Assembly (NCBI GenBank): GCA_021904315.1
Contig: CM038916.1
Location: 16,203,897 to 16,267,896 of the forward strand
Reading direction: 5' to 3'
Source: Sphagnum magellanicum
Lineage: Eukaryota; Streptophyta; Sphagnopsida; Sphagnales; Sphagnaceae
Length of the DNA stretch: 64,000 bases
Shown here: piece by piece, positions 34,501 through 46,569 of the stretch
How the letters are laid out: each line of letters begins with the position of its first letter
How positions within the stretch are numbered: the first letter of the stretch is position 1
Position numbers and translations under genes: made by a program
Notes under the pieces: generated by a model
What the model was told of the DNA's origin: nothing
The model's database searches: none
Seen by the model: the letters and a program-made list of their open reading frames with translations, nothing else

Positions 34501-37299
34501 ACATGGCAAGAGATGACTTTGTTTGGGCAATGTCAACATGACAAACAAACAAAACAAATGAACTATTGTCCTTCACAAATAGACTTCTACTTCTAAAAAC
34601 ATATTGAGGTGTTTCAATTGCACACATAATGACATGCATCACCCCCACAACTTTAATAAGTTCAATCCCTTCAATTAGACTACATGAATCATAAATAAAA
34701 ACTTCCCAATAGGTTGGAATTAATGTTGGGTGGTTATTTGTGTTTTGGAGAAACTCTTGGATCAATTTTGACCTCTTGTTAAATTTTTTAAAAGAACCTC
34801 CAAGGAAATTTTTAGATTTTAAAAATAATTTTCCAAAACTCCTTATTAAGGTTAATGTTCATTTTCCCAAAAATGGGGGGATTTTAGGTAATATTTTTTA
34901 TTAGGGTTAAGGTTGAACTTGTGCGAAAAAAATGATGATTGCAATTACAACCAACTGCACATTTTGAAAAAAATACATTTATTTCAATTTGAAAACATTG
35001 AAGTCTATCAATGTGAAAGTTTTATTCGCATCAATTACATGCATACTTTTTATTCATATATGCAACATATGTCCTCATAATTCGGAATTTGGGCACATTT
35101 GAACTTGAGACACTTGAAGGGATTAACATCTTATTAAAGACCATTTAAGCCAATGTTAGGTTATACCCATTTCATCACAAGAAAATTACAACATATATAT
35201 GTGAAATAAGGAAATACCCAACATTGTTATACAATGCAAGTCTTCAATTCCCACATAATACCACACCTTCAACTAACATTGCAAACACACCAAGAAAATT
35301 ACAAAATCCAATTATTCACACAAAAAGTTGAGATCAAAATGTTGAAAAGAAATATTGGACATTGAAAGAAGAAATTACAACTTGAAATCTTGACCATGGT
35401 GACATGAAATCAAAGCTTGAATATTCTTTGAATAAACTTTGTTCTTCAAACATTTTCTTATATTCTTCAATCAAACTTGCCTCAAATGCCAAAAAATCAA
35501 CCATGTTTTTGGGCAAACCCATCTTTTGGTGGTACCATTAAGAACATCACACTTTGATTTTCCTAAATCCATTGAACTTTTAAAATTATAGGAAATCGTT
35601 AAATACATATTTTCATAAAATTTTAATGAATATAGTAATTAGGTTCCATAGATTTTGAAATGTCAATAATATCATGAATATTTTGCATTTTGATGTTCCT
35701 AATCATTCCATTTAGAAAAATGTTCATGAATATAGTGTCGATTCCTTTCTTTGAACTTTATGGTCATGAACACAAATTTGAAACATGATTTGAAAAATTT
35801 CTTGGGAATTTTTTATCTAAAGTAAAAATTTTAAAAATTTCATTAGGAATATATTGAATAAATATAATTTAGCTATGAAATTTCAAAATTAAAGCTATTG
35901 ATTCCTACAAGGGCCATCTCTATTAAGAATGAAATTTTTTAATAATTTCTTATTTTTAAAATTTCAAAATAAACTTTAAGTTGTATGTTAAGGCATGCAA
36001 TTGATAAACATGAATATATATATAGTTGTGATTTTATTTTATTTTAAAAGGCCTAGAAAAATGATTTTGCCACTTTTGAGTTTTGAAAAAATTCCTTAAA
36101 AGTGGTTCCAATTGTGTTAACCCTGCAATACATAGATCTAAATGTTAAGCTTGCAATAACCACAAATCTGACATTTACAAATGTTAATTTATAGTTATTA
36201 GTTAGATATTAACATGTATTAAACATAGACTTGACCTTTATAAATATTGATGTGTACTTATTTTGTTAATTATATATTAACATGTATTAAATATAGATTT
36301 GACCTTTAAAATTTTAAGTCATAATTTGTAATTATTTTGTTAATTAGATGTTACCATGTATTAAGTCATAATTTGAATAATTGTTAACCTTGAATATTTA
36401 TTAACTAGTATATTAATTCTTACTTAGTTAGGTAACTACTTTAGTTATTAATAAGAACCACCTAGCTTATTTAAGGATGTGAGTTTGAATCTTTTATATT
36501 TTTGTTCATTTGCAATAACACTCATAAAGTTGTATTGTTATCTTTTAAGTTTGAATCTATACATTGTGTTTAGTTTGAACATGAGATTATTGTGTACATG
36601 TTTTTTTTAATGTATACTTAGTTTATTAACATAGTGGTACCATCCCAATAATAGGTTTGCCCCTTTAGGTTGCAAGGGTCCATCACACCCAACACAAATG
36701 TCATTGGACCAATTATTGATAATGAGAATAAGTCGGTTCAAATTTTCAATTCAAAACCTAAACCTTTCCGAAATAATGATGACACCCTAAACACTAAAAA
36801 TTCATTCTATCTCAATTTGTGATCTCATAATGCTAAGGACTTGATAAACCAAGAAAGAAAAATGGCAAAATTGCACTACATGATTTGCCCACACAATTAG
36901 CAAGTTTTTAATGTCTTCTAGTTGCTTGAACAATCATTGATACAATTGTAATTCATTCTTCAAGGTGAACATGATTACATCATCACTTGACATAATCCAT
37001 TGGAAGAAAATTCATCATCTTTTACTATTGTCAACTTTACTATTTCCTTAACAAGGTTCAAATGCAATAACACTTGTAATAAAAGAAGATACATAATATT
37101 AATCTCATATATTTTGCCAAAATTTGCATGCACAAATTCTTATATAACTTTCACGTTTGTGAAACACAAGTCAAGCATGATAGCTAACATGTTATGGGCG
37201 AATTGTAAGTTGAAGCAAATACCAAAATGGAATCAAAATATTCATAGATTATGTCATCTTCAAATTTAATTCTTGCATTTTTAATTCAAAGTCTCATGA
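34501..37299. other. Very AT-rich intergenic DNA, no supported gene
   Basis: The frames 34460-34765 (minus) and 35334-35522 (minus) have no recognisable motif. Around 36180-36370 the phrases AACATGTATTAAA-ATAGA and TTGACCTTTA recur two to three times, a weak tandem repeat of roughly 90 bp. Confidence 0.4.
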
Positions 37300-38140
37300 A
37301 TTAGTTGTTAATTTAGACCTTGAATCATAGCCACATCAACTTTCATGATAATGCAAAAGGTGAAAGCAAAAGATATTGCATTCAACAACAATCAATATAT
37401 TTAACTTTGGTTCAAAACACAAAGTTTTACAATAGGGAGGAATGTATTTATAATGGCTAAAACAATACCTGAAATTTGAAATTACAAACACTTTGGAGGA
37501 CAAATGCACAACTTGTTGTCATCCATAGCAAATGGAAATAACATTTTGATACTTTAATGTTTCTTAGAACAAGATGATTCAAGAAGCAAATTATGTCTTC
37601 ATTGGTGTTCTCAACATCTTGGCAAATAGCCTTGCAATAATACAATATTCCTTCCACTCATGCTTCCCCTTCCTAGATTTTAATCCAAATAATGATTTTT
37701 TGGCAACAATGATTGACCTTTTTTCAAATTTTCATTTGAAATTCAGTAGAAATTTTAATATGGTTAATAACATATCAAGTTGCCTTTGACACATCATGGT
37801 CAAAACATGACCTTACAAATGGGTATGTTAGTTGGAAAAATAACAAGAAACCACAAAAATCAATGTAGAAGTTAATGTACTCAATTTAAACCCCTCATCT
37901 TTGATGTAGGCAATTGCCTTGTCAAGCAAACCAAAGGAATTTAACAATGTGTTTACTTGGTTTCCATGGCTTGCACCTATTATATTGTGCACTTTGAAAA
38001 TGTCAATAGTCATGTGGGTGGATATCCATGAAGTATTGATGAAACTAACAATAATGGCAAATATATTCCTCCTCATCACATGTTGATATTGTACAATGCA
38101 TGACACCTATCAATGCAACATATGGTCTTTTATTTATTGG
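37300..38140 (-). pseudogene. Decayed hAT/DUF659-type transposase, copy 1
   Basis: On the minus strand, from 38106, the segment reads FAIIVSFINTSWIST, then MTIDIFKVHN, LLDKAIAYIKDEG and LSTLTSTLIFVVSC. It continues with SCFDHDVSKA, a KIST-F block, AKMLRTPMKT-FASK, and near 37.4 kb LCVLNQS. That order matches the catalytic core of plant hAT-like proteins (DUF659 followed by the linker to the C-terminal dimerisation part). At least five frame changes or stops separate the blocks, and no complete C-terminal hAT dimerisation region is seen, so it is inactive. The 0.76-kb repeat directly upstream (38130-38885) recurs at 50995-51765 and probably belongs to the same element. Confidence 0.85.
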
Positions 38141-38885
38141 ATCAAATCACAATCAAATAAACTAACAATGATAAATGACCTAAGGATTATAGTCCTTTTG
38201 TGGTCATTTTGATTTTTTCATAAAGAAAAAATTTTCAATGAAATCTTTTGCAACATGCACAATACATAAGATGTTTTGTGTTAATCTTTGTTGAATATTC
38301 ATGATTTTTTTTTAAATGTACAATTTTTTTCAGATTTTATGTTCATCTTGGAAAATGATCACAATTATAAATCATACAAAAAATATGTTAAACTGTTTTA
38401 GACTTTAGTTTCTTGTATCATAAGCTACAATTTTGTTCTTATGTCATGTACCTTATACTCCATTTACATTTGATAAAAAAATTCTTGAAATTATATATTT
38501 AAAAATACTTTGAATTTCTATAAATATCAAATTCCACAACTTTTAAATTGTGAATATTTTTTTAGCATGAGTAGTAAATTAATATAAAATTTATTTCTTA
38601 AGAGAGTCTTTAGCTTAGTCCTTTACAAAATACACTATTTTTGAAGTTGTTGTTGTTGTTTAAGTTCAAAAGTCTTTTACTAAAACTAAAACTCAAAATT
38701 AAATTAAAAGAAATTTTAATTTGAATTCCTCAACATTTATTAATATCTAGTAGTACTTCCCATGATTAACATGGCATTAAAATGGCACCACATAAATATA
38801 TGTATACGATATCAAAGTCAACAATTTTAGCAACCATCCAACATGGTTTTTAGCTTGTTTCATTGTGATCGCACCTTGTTGCTTA
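38130..38885. repeat. Long dispersed direct repeat, copy 1
   Basis: This shares extended similarity with 50995-51765: ATAGTCCTTTTGTGGTCATTTT-like, TTGTATCATAA, TTCCACAACTTT and TTAAGAGAGTCTTTAGCTTA-like words, then ATGATTAACATGGCATTAAA and a final GATC(A/G)CAC block. It abuts the N-terminal side of the decayed hAT transposase, so it may be that element's 5' part. Confidence 0.75.
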
Positions 38886-38889
38886 TAAT

Positions 38890-40520
38890 AAATATGAGAA
38901 AATGATGTTGAAGGTTGAAAATCAGAAACAAAAAATAACACCAAAATAGAAAAACAAATAATTTTTTTTGCAAACATGATAAAATTGACCATAATTGCCT
39001 CCTTGGTGAATGCTGATTCTTGAAATATTTTGATAGAAAACATTTTGAAATATTTTGAAATTCATTATATTGTTATGTTAAGGATTGTATAATTTTTTTG
39101 TGAAAAAATATGTCATTTTCAAATTTTTCAAGCTATTTTATAAGTATTTTTATTGTTTTAAAACATTAGTTATAATGTTTTAAAAGTGATTTTGTGTATT
39201 TTGAATTAATTAGATTATTTTGAAATTTATTCACATGTTCCCATGATGTATTATGAACGCTACTATATAAGTAAATCCAAAAATTTCAACACCAAATTAA
39301 ATTATCATTTAAAAACATGAAAAGCCCAACACTAGTTACATTTGTTGTGGTTCCTATTAATGTGACTACACCTTGATAAATAGCTTAACTAGATTACATA
39401 GCTTATTGAATTGTTTTATTGGATCTTTCTATAATAGTCAAAATGAAGTCCTTAAAAACATTTAAAAACTTCTTTCAAATAAGCTTTGAGCAATGATAAA
39501 CATACTTACTGAAAATTGGGAAAAAATATATCAATGGATAGGCTCTTCATCCCATGGTCTCAATGATAATAGTAATTCAAAGTAAAGAGGTTTGAAAACT
39601 TGGTACCGATGATGATCTCGCAAAGTTTGTGTTATTTCAAGAGAGAAATGCTAGAATCCAAAAATTGCCAAAAATTTTAGCTTTTAAAAATTCTATCACA
39701 TTCTCAAAGCAACATGAAGATTTCGTCAACATGGGGGTTAACATTTTAAAAACCAAACTTAAAATACAATTGACCGTTGTGTTCCATAGCAAAAACGAAA
39801 ACAAAAAAAAATTGTGCTCTATAACAAAAATGAAGAAAACTTTTTTAAAAAAGGAAAGAAAAAAAAACATTGTAATGAAGTTTTGTAATAAGTTAATAAT
39901 GATGAAGATGACCACCCAAACCTAATGGAGTTCTACAATATCATCAAACAAAGTCAAGACTAAAACATTAAAAGAAAATAAGATGACCACTCCAAGATGA
40001 AAAAGGATAAAAGGATAGAGAGAGAGAAAAAAAAGTAAGAGAGTGAGAGCAACTTATTTTGGAAGATGACCACCATGATGGAGTTCTGAAGCCACATCAA
40101 AAACATATGAAGACAAAAACATGAGAAACTTTGATGGAGCTATGTAATCACATGGAACAAGATGAAGATGAAAACATGAAAAGATGAGAAGACAATGAGT
40201 TAACACCATGAAAAACTTGAGAAGATGGCAAAAATAGCTTGAAAGGGAGCAATGCACAATATAAAGGACCTCTTGCCCCAAAAATAAAATAAAATCCCGA
40301 ACCCTAACCCTAATAAGGTTTGTTGTAATATTTTCCAATCCAACAATCATCAAGTTCCTAATTCTAGACCGAATCTTGAAGTAGGGTGGGTCCTAGCTTA
40401 GGGTCCAAGGTTGAGTATTAAAAAAGGATTAGGGTTCAGGGTAGATTCTTTAGAACTGAAACCAGATCTACCAAGTATTACCCGGCTATCTTGAAAACCA
40501 CTCAATCCTGGTTGTAACAC
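38890..40520. other. AT-rich intergenic DNA, no supported gene
   Basis: Frames are lysine/phenylalanine-rich by-products of A/T runs. A stretch at 39930-40260 is rich in AAGATGA and AACATGA words, a weak low-complexity repeat. No gene is seen. Confidence 0.4.
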
Positions 40521-40527
40521 AAAATGC

Positions 40528-40557
40528 ATTAGGGTTTAGGGACCCTTAAACCCTAAC
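40528..40557. repeat. Inverted telomere-like motif
   Basis: TTAGGGTTTAGGG is followed after three bases by TTAAACCCTAA, a short perfect-stem hairpin made of plant telomere-like units. Confidence 0.6.
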
Positions 40558-40559
40558 GC

Positions 40560-40680
40560 CTACAAACATAAGCACCATCATCCATTGGAATCGAGTTTTG
40601 ATTCAGTTGTGGATGAACCACAACTGGTTATGGATGAACCACAATCGTTGGTTATGGATTAACCACAACCCAGTAAACCA
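40560..40680 (+). repeat. Dispersed repeat copy with three-fold GGATGAACCACAA tandem
   Basis: The CATCATCCATTGGAATC and TTCAGTTGTGGATG blocks are related to 2230-2310 and 20001-20058. The word GGATGAACCACAA or a variant then repeats three times with about 26-30 bp spacing. No coding frame is supported. Confidence 0.55.
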
Positions 40681-40910
40681 TTCTTGTACATTGATGCCAC
40701 ACAATCTAAGTAAGTACCCATGTAAGTGGGTAAGTAGCATAGCTACATAAGTGTAGGGTAAAAGCCCTTGTCCACAAGCATTACCGGAACAAGGGCCCAT
40801 GCAAGGTGTAACTGACCATGGGCCCAATTATGGTAAACCCTGAGGTCAAGGGCTTTATTAAGTGCAAAAATAAATAAAATCAATGACACCCAACAGATCT
40901 CAAGTATTAG

Positions 40911-40990
40911 AAGCAAAAAAAAAAAGGGTGGATGTATGCAAACCAAAAAAAAGAAAAAAGAAAAAGAAAAAAAAGGGGAAAAAAAAGGGG
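40911..40990 (+). repeat. A/G-rich low-complexity tract
   Basis: Alternating runs of A with G clusters. The frame over it on the minus strand is a phenylalanine-rich artefact. Confidence 0.8.
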
Positions 40991-41185
40991 TCATAAGATA
41001 TTATAACTTTATTCTACCTAATCTCAAGTTTCAACACAAGCCAAAATATCATCTTTTTCAAAAATCCTCATATAAAAATAGACCTATTATTATTACCTAG
41101 TGGGGGCCAAAATGCCTTAAGCAACTATACTCTATAATGAATCTAAACACAATATCCTTGCCTTGGTAGACAAGGCCGATAGACA
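40990..41185 (+). repeat. Dispersed repeat, copy B (short form)
   Basis: It matches 24060-24600 but lacks the roughly 260-bp internal segment and carries the GGGGCCAAAAT junction shared with the inverted copy at 50110-50405. It directly follows an A/G-rich tract. Confidence 0.7.
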
Positions 41186-41189
41186 AGGA

Positions 41190-44100
41190 TTTTTACCTTT
41201 GTGGGGGTGGAGATGCTCTAACCCTCAACATTACAGACGCACATCATAGTTTTATTGCAAGCCCGCTATTTTTAATATTTTTCCCCCTTTGTGTATCTTT
41301 GGCTTGATCCATCTTTTTTCTCCTACAAGATGGATGATGCCCAATGACACTCCAAATCCATGTTATGCACAGTTCAACATTGTAATGGACAACTTAGTGT
41401 CCATTACAACTTCACAACTTGCATAACAAGACCCAAAGTGTGTATGGCAGCAACAAGATGTCTGGATGCAACAGCAGACACATCTTGGATGGGCAAAAGG
41501 GCAGTCGACGAGGAAGAAATGAACCAGGCAGTACAATAACAAGTATGTGCACATATAATGTCGGGAAGTTCAAACTTCTAAGATGACAGAAAGAACTGGT
41601 AAATTTTGTTTTACCACAGTTTGAGGTTTGCTTATACACCATAATACTTGTGATAGCATAGGGATAAGCTTCAACACATGTTTGTGGAATTATTTAATTT
41701 TGAAGATTCCATGACATGAAATATTGAATATTCACGAATATACTGAAATATTTTTTACTTTTCCTTTTCAAAGTTTTTTTATAAAAAATATTTTTTGGGG
41801 AATTCAACATTTCTACAAATGAAATCATTAGTGTGGAAGGCTGAAGCTCTCAAGGGTACTATAATATATTATTATTATACAAAAATATAGCAAACAGGGT
41901 GGCATGGTACCTTCTGAATTTGGGGAGGTGCTCCTTATTTTGGGCATCTCTTTTTCTTTTCTTTTTTCTGATTTTCTTTTTCTTTTATGCATGAGAAAGC
42001 TCCATAATATATAACTAGTGTAGCCTGTGCCGTTGGCCCAAGTGTGAACACATTTTTTAAAAATTTCACATTTTCAGAAATGAAAATTTCTAACTTTGGC
42101 AATGTGAACACATTTGAGGGCTCAGCTGATTTTCCCTTCCAAAACCCAATTTTTGCAATTTGTTTGAATTTCCAGCAAACAAAATCCACTCAAAAAATTG
42201 ATATCTTCCACACCTTAGCTCTGAAAATTGTGAAATAAAACTCTATTAAAAATTTGACTTGCCAAGGGCTTTCGAAAAACACTGAGAACGCCCCAAATTC
42301 CAATACAATTTTCAGTTTTGATTTTATTTAATTTTCATTGAGAAAATGGTTCAATAATCAATAACTTTATCATCCTTCTATATTTTTGGCTACTTATTGA
42401 AAGCCCAATATAAATATCTGATCATTTTTAAAAAAAATTGTTCCACTTCCGGTGATTGAAACATACCAAAAACCACTCATTTTCTGAATTTTTTAATTCA
42501 AAAAATATTTTTTAATGATTTTTTTCCCCAATAAGAAAAAGACTGACCCTGCCTAGCTAAGAACTTAGAACCAACCCTTTGAGGGTGAGAGCTATAGTGC
42601 AGCACCTAATAATACTTGGCCAAAAACCAGATTTACATATTTATCAGGTCTGACCTTTGAAGGGTTTTCGGCTTCCATTTATCTGAACAAAATTGAACTA
42701 ATTACACTTTAGGAAATATAAGCTCCTCAAAAGCTAATTTGTCTAGTTTTTCATTCGGTTGCAGTTGGAATATATGCACTCCACATTTTGTGAAAAATAA
42801 AAGGGTCTAAACATGGTTTTTTTTATAAAAAACATAAACTAATAACATCCATTAAAAGCAATAAATTTTTTCAACAATTTTTGTCATTTTTCCACAACAA
42901 AAAAAAATTGTTTAATCTTTTTTTTCTATTGTAAATTTGACTTTCTTTTGGTTGGTTGGCCGAATTTTTGAAAGGTATCTCAAAGTTGGAAAAAAAAACC
43001 CTAATTGCATGCCATTATGACTCAAATATAGATGAATCTTAATTGAATTAACATGGGATTTCACCTCAATAACTTGCAACACATCTACCATTGTGGTTAG
43101 CTAGAGAACTATTTTCATAATGTTTTCTTCAACTTTGTGATTTAGCAAAAGTGGCCATCATCTGTAGGGAAATCTGCCCAAATTTGGCTATAAGCTAGAT
43201 ATTGAGGTCCAAAAAGTTATCATCCTTCTATATTTTGGGCCTGTTGGAATTTGTTATAGAAATATGCTTACTTGTTTCATTTTTTGGGCCCAATTTGGGT
43301 CTTTTTCAGAAAATTTCCTTGGAATAAGTCAAAATCAGATATTTCAAATTTTATACAAATTATCAAATTGTATTTTAAAAAGCATCACTACTATAAAACA
43401 ATTTGTATGAGCTTTTTTTCTTTAATCAAATTGGAATGGATGCACCTTGATAAAAACATACAAAATCATTTTGGTTTGTTTTAAGAAATGTTCAACCATA
43501 TTTTGGGCAGGCATATATCACCACATATTCCAATGACAAATTTTTTTGAAGAACTAGTGTATGGGAGATTTTGCATAAGTTTTTTTATCGTCTGTGGACA
43601 ATTGATTTTGCATAATCTTTTGTATGGTTGTCCTTGGATAATTGATTTTGCATAATCCTTCATATATGGTCATCCCTAGACAATTTTAGACACAACTACA
43701 TCATTTGTTTCCTAATAACTACCTCCTATCCTTATAACTACTTCATTTTTTTCCATGCTCACCAACATGGATATGAAAAGGCCAATTAATTTGTGCATTT
43801 TAATGTCCATGATGTTTATATTAATTTAAATTAAATTTGACATTGACATAAATATGATGAATTATTGAAAATGTATGAAAACATAAGAAGAAGAAAAAAG
43901 TTGATCATCACAAATAATGCACATAATGAGGAACCCAAGTTTGATTAACTAATATAACATGTGAAGAAATTGATGTTTGTGCCACAAAGGGGTTGGTCAA
44001 GCTACCACTTAAACATTGATCCCAAATTCATTAAAACTTTGGCATAAGGTTTTCAATCTTGATGTTCTTGTCATCAAATAAGATTTCAAATAGGGTGTGG

Positions 44101-45489
44101 AGTGTAGACCCATGTTGGGTGGGTATGTAGGGGTTAAATGGGTATCAAGGCATCAACATGGGTATGTCATGACTTGATTAATAGGTATTAATTAGAAAAA
44201 GAAAAACCCAAGTACCCTACCTAGGCAAGCTTTTCTTGTTTCACACACATGTGATGTCCACATTTAGGTGGGTTGATATTTTGCAATGCTTAGGGCATGC
44301 ACAAATGTGGAAGGCATATCGATTTGAATATCTTATAAGACATTAGGTTTAAAGTTTAGAAAAGAAAATAATCGCCTTCAACAAATGATTGAAGATGAGA
44401 ATTGTTGTTGAAAGATGTGCCTAACATAAAAGGAAGAGGCACCAAATCTATGTGATTTGTTTTTTTGATTTCAACCATTGGTGTGTTTTTATGACAAGTT
44501 CAAGATAAGATAAACATTTCTACTTTTGTTTTGCTTGATTTGTAGTGTTGAAGTGTTCTTAGGCTTTTTAGGTCTTTCCAAGGTTACAATTCTTTTCATT
44601 GTTGAAAGTGGAGTAGTTTCATCTTATTTGTTTGTTGCAACTTGCATTTGATTTATTTGGTCTTCCATTTTGAAAACAAATGCTTATCACTTGTTTGATG
44701 TAGAAAATAAAGGAATACCTTAAAGTCTTGATTTATAATGTTTTGGTTCAACCTAGGTACCAATTGTTCAACTTGATTCATAATGCTTCAATGAACTTTG
44801 GTTTGTAAGTACACTTGTTTGACTTGGTTTGTAATACTTCAATGAACTTTGGTTTGTAACATTTGTTCTTGATTTCACCTTTTCTTACTTTATGACCATC
44901 TCCCTTCTTTTTGGACCGTTTGGAATTGAAAGTAGGTTAGGTAAGATGAACGTAGAGGAGGATGTTTGTTTAACGATAATAGAAGATGATCAAGGTTTTC
45001 CTAAATTTGTTGTTAATTGTGTTGTTGTATTGTTCAAGGTGGGGTTGGGAGTGATGATGGTGAGCTTGAATTTGAAAAAAGTAATGGATTGGCTAGTCAA
45101 AGAATGATGGATGATTGGATTTTGCAAGGTGAAGCCAAGGCACAACAACAACACTTGCTCTAATAGTTAGAGTTCAACAAAAAATTCTAGATTCGTTTAG
45201 ATAGAATAATAAGTACATGGGGATTTTTTACTTAATGAATGTGTTGTTGTTATGGATTCCTTTAAACTTCAAATGATGCAATGCATCTTGTACCTTAATG
45301 TTTAACAATAAGATGTTACTTAGAATAATACTCAACATAAGAAAAATCTTGTTATGTATAACAAAAATTGTGGGATAATTATGACAAGTAAACATGTTTC
45401 ATAACATTTTGTAATGCTAAACTTTTGCAAAACACATCATTACTATTAATGTAGTTATTGATGTGCAACAACCTTATAAAAAAAGGAAG
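41190..45489. other. Intergenic DNA with diverged repeats, no supported gene
   Basis: It includes the second ACTAGTGTAGC repeat (42005-42380). The phrase TATCATCCTTCTATATTTT appears twice (about 42368 and 43219), so part of that element is present in two diverged stretches. Short direct repeats of GACAATTGATTTTGCATAAT type occur at 43600-43680. Frames have no recognised domain. Confidence 0.4.
42005..42380 (+). repeat. Dispersed repeat beginning ACTAGTGTAGC, copy 2
   Basis: Diverged direct copy of 34163-34500, sharing landmarks in the same order, including CTTCCACACCTTAG and AAGGGCTTTC. This copy has about 60 bp more between the first two landmarks. Confidence 0.55.
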
Positions 45490-46566
45490 AAATAATCAAT
45501 TACTTCCATTGTTGATTTTTTTAAACAACGGAGTCCCATACAAGGAACCAAATCCTACCTAAGAACAAATCCTTGAAGATCTGATTTTATATATCAATAA
45601 AGGATACTACCTTTTAAGCTCCATTGAAAATATTTTTCTCAAGAGATTGGTCCTTCATCAATGTGGTCAAGTAATGTTTTCAAGAAGGCGACAATTCACA
45701 TCTACTAACATAATCCTTAACATGGTCAACAAGACCATGGACACCATGTTATTCATGCCCTTGTTAAAGCCACCTTAATCATGACAACATTTGAATTGTG
45801 GATGTTTCATGGAGGATTTGATACATTTGCATTGGATGTGGTTAATTACACAATAAAAAATGGGAACCATGTCATGTTATTGTTGGCATTTTTGAAGTTC
45901 ATGAAATTTCAACAAGCCATGGTTGTTCAATTAACAAATTTGCTTGCTTGTTATGAATTGCTTAAAAAAATGATTGCATGTGTGAAATTAAAGGGGCAAA
46001 TTTAAAACACCCTTGCAATTGCCGTAACAAACATCATGCCATGTGCTCTTCTTATGTTGTCATAATTAGATAATGCCAATTTCTATGGGCGCAAGTGATG
46101 TCAAAATTTTACTCATATGCTACTAATGATTTGAAAAAGTTTCTTGAAATGAAAAAAATGTCAATTAAAAATGCACATGATTTTTTTTGGAAAGACTATT
46201 ACCTAAACAAAAAAAAATGTTAAAGGTAGGCAAGAATGGGCAAAAGCTTGCAAAAGATGCATCTCTTCACCCTTGGAAGCTTTAAGACTTATGTGAAGAC
46301 CATATTCGCATTCAAAGTCATATTTTTAAAAAAAACGTTGGAGTTCAAGGATGTTTTAAACTTGTGTTATTCACAAAATTGTTTTGCAAAGCAAAATTCT
46401 TAACTCACAAACATGGGTTGTGACAAAAAAAGTAAGTGAAACTTTGAGTTTAGTGGTCAACCAATGTGTGTTGAATCAATCCCAACATTATTGGTTGTTG
46501 TTTGATGCAATTGTTATTGCCATAACCATGTGTTGCATGATGGGCAACACCAATCTAATGCAATAG
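45490..46566 (+). pseudogene. Decayed hAT/DUF659-type transposase, copy 2
   Basis: Blocks in family order on the plus strand are as follows. A basic stretch leads to LYISIKD and then a VLHQ-type segment (45.5-45.7 kb). The open core from 45781 has TTFELWMFHGGFDTFAL and ends near LLKKMIACVK. A QEWAKAC block lies near 46.23 kb. The C-terminal part has VVNQCVLNQSQHYWLLFDAI near 46.45-46.53 kb. The TTFELWM-(S/F)-GG-DTFAL signature with the downstream NQS-YWLL block identifies the plant hAT-like DUF659 proteins. Several stops and frame changes interrupt it. It runs opposite to copy 1 and lacks the 0.76-kb repeat upstream. Ends and target duplication were not located. Confidence 0.86.
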
Positions 46567-46569
46567 ATG

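Noticed and set aside
37000-37269. 89-codon plus-strand frame
   Set aside because: It lies beside and antisense to the hAT relic and has no domain; likely a chance frame in AT-rich DNA.
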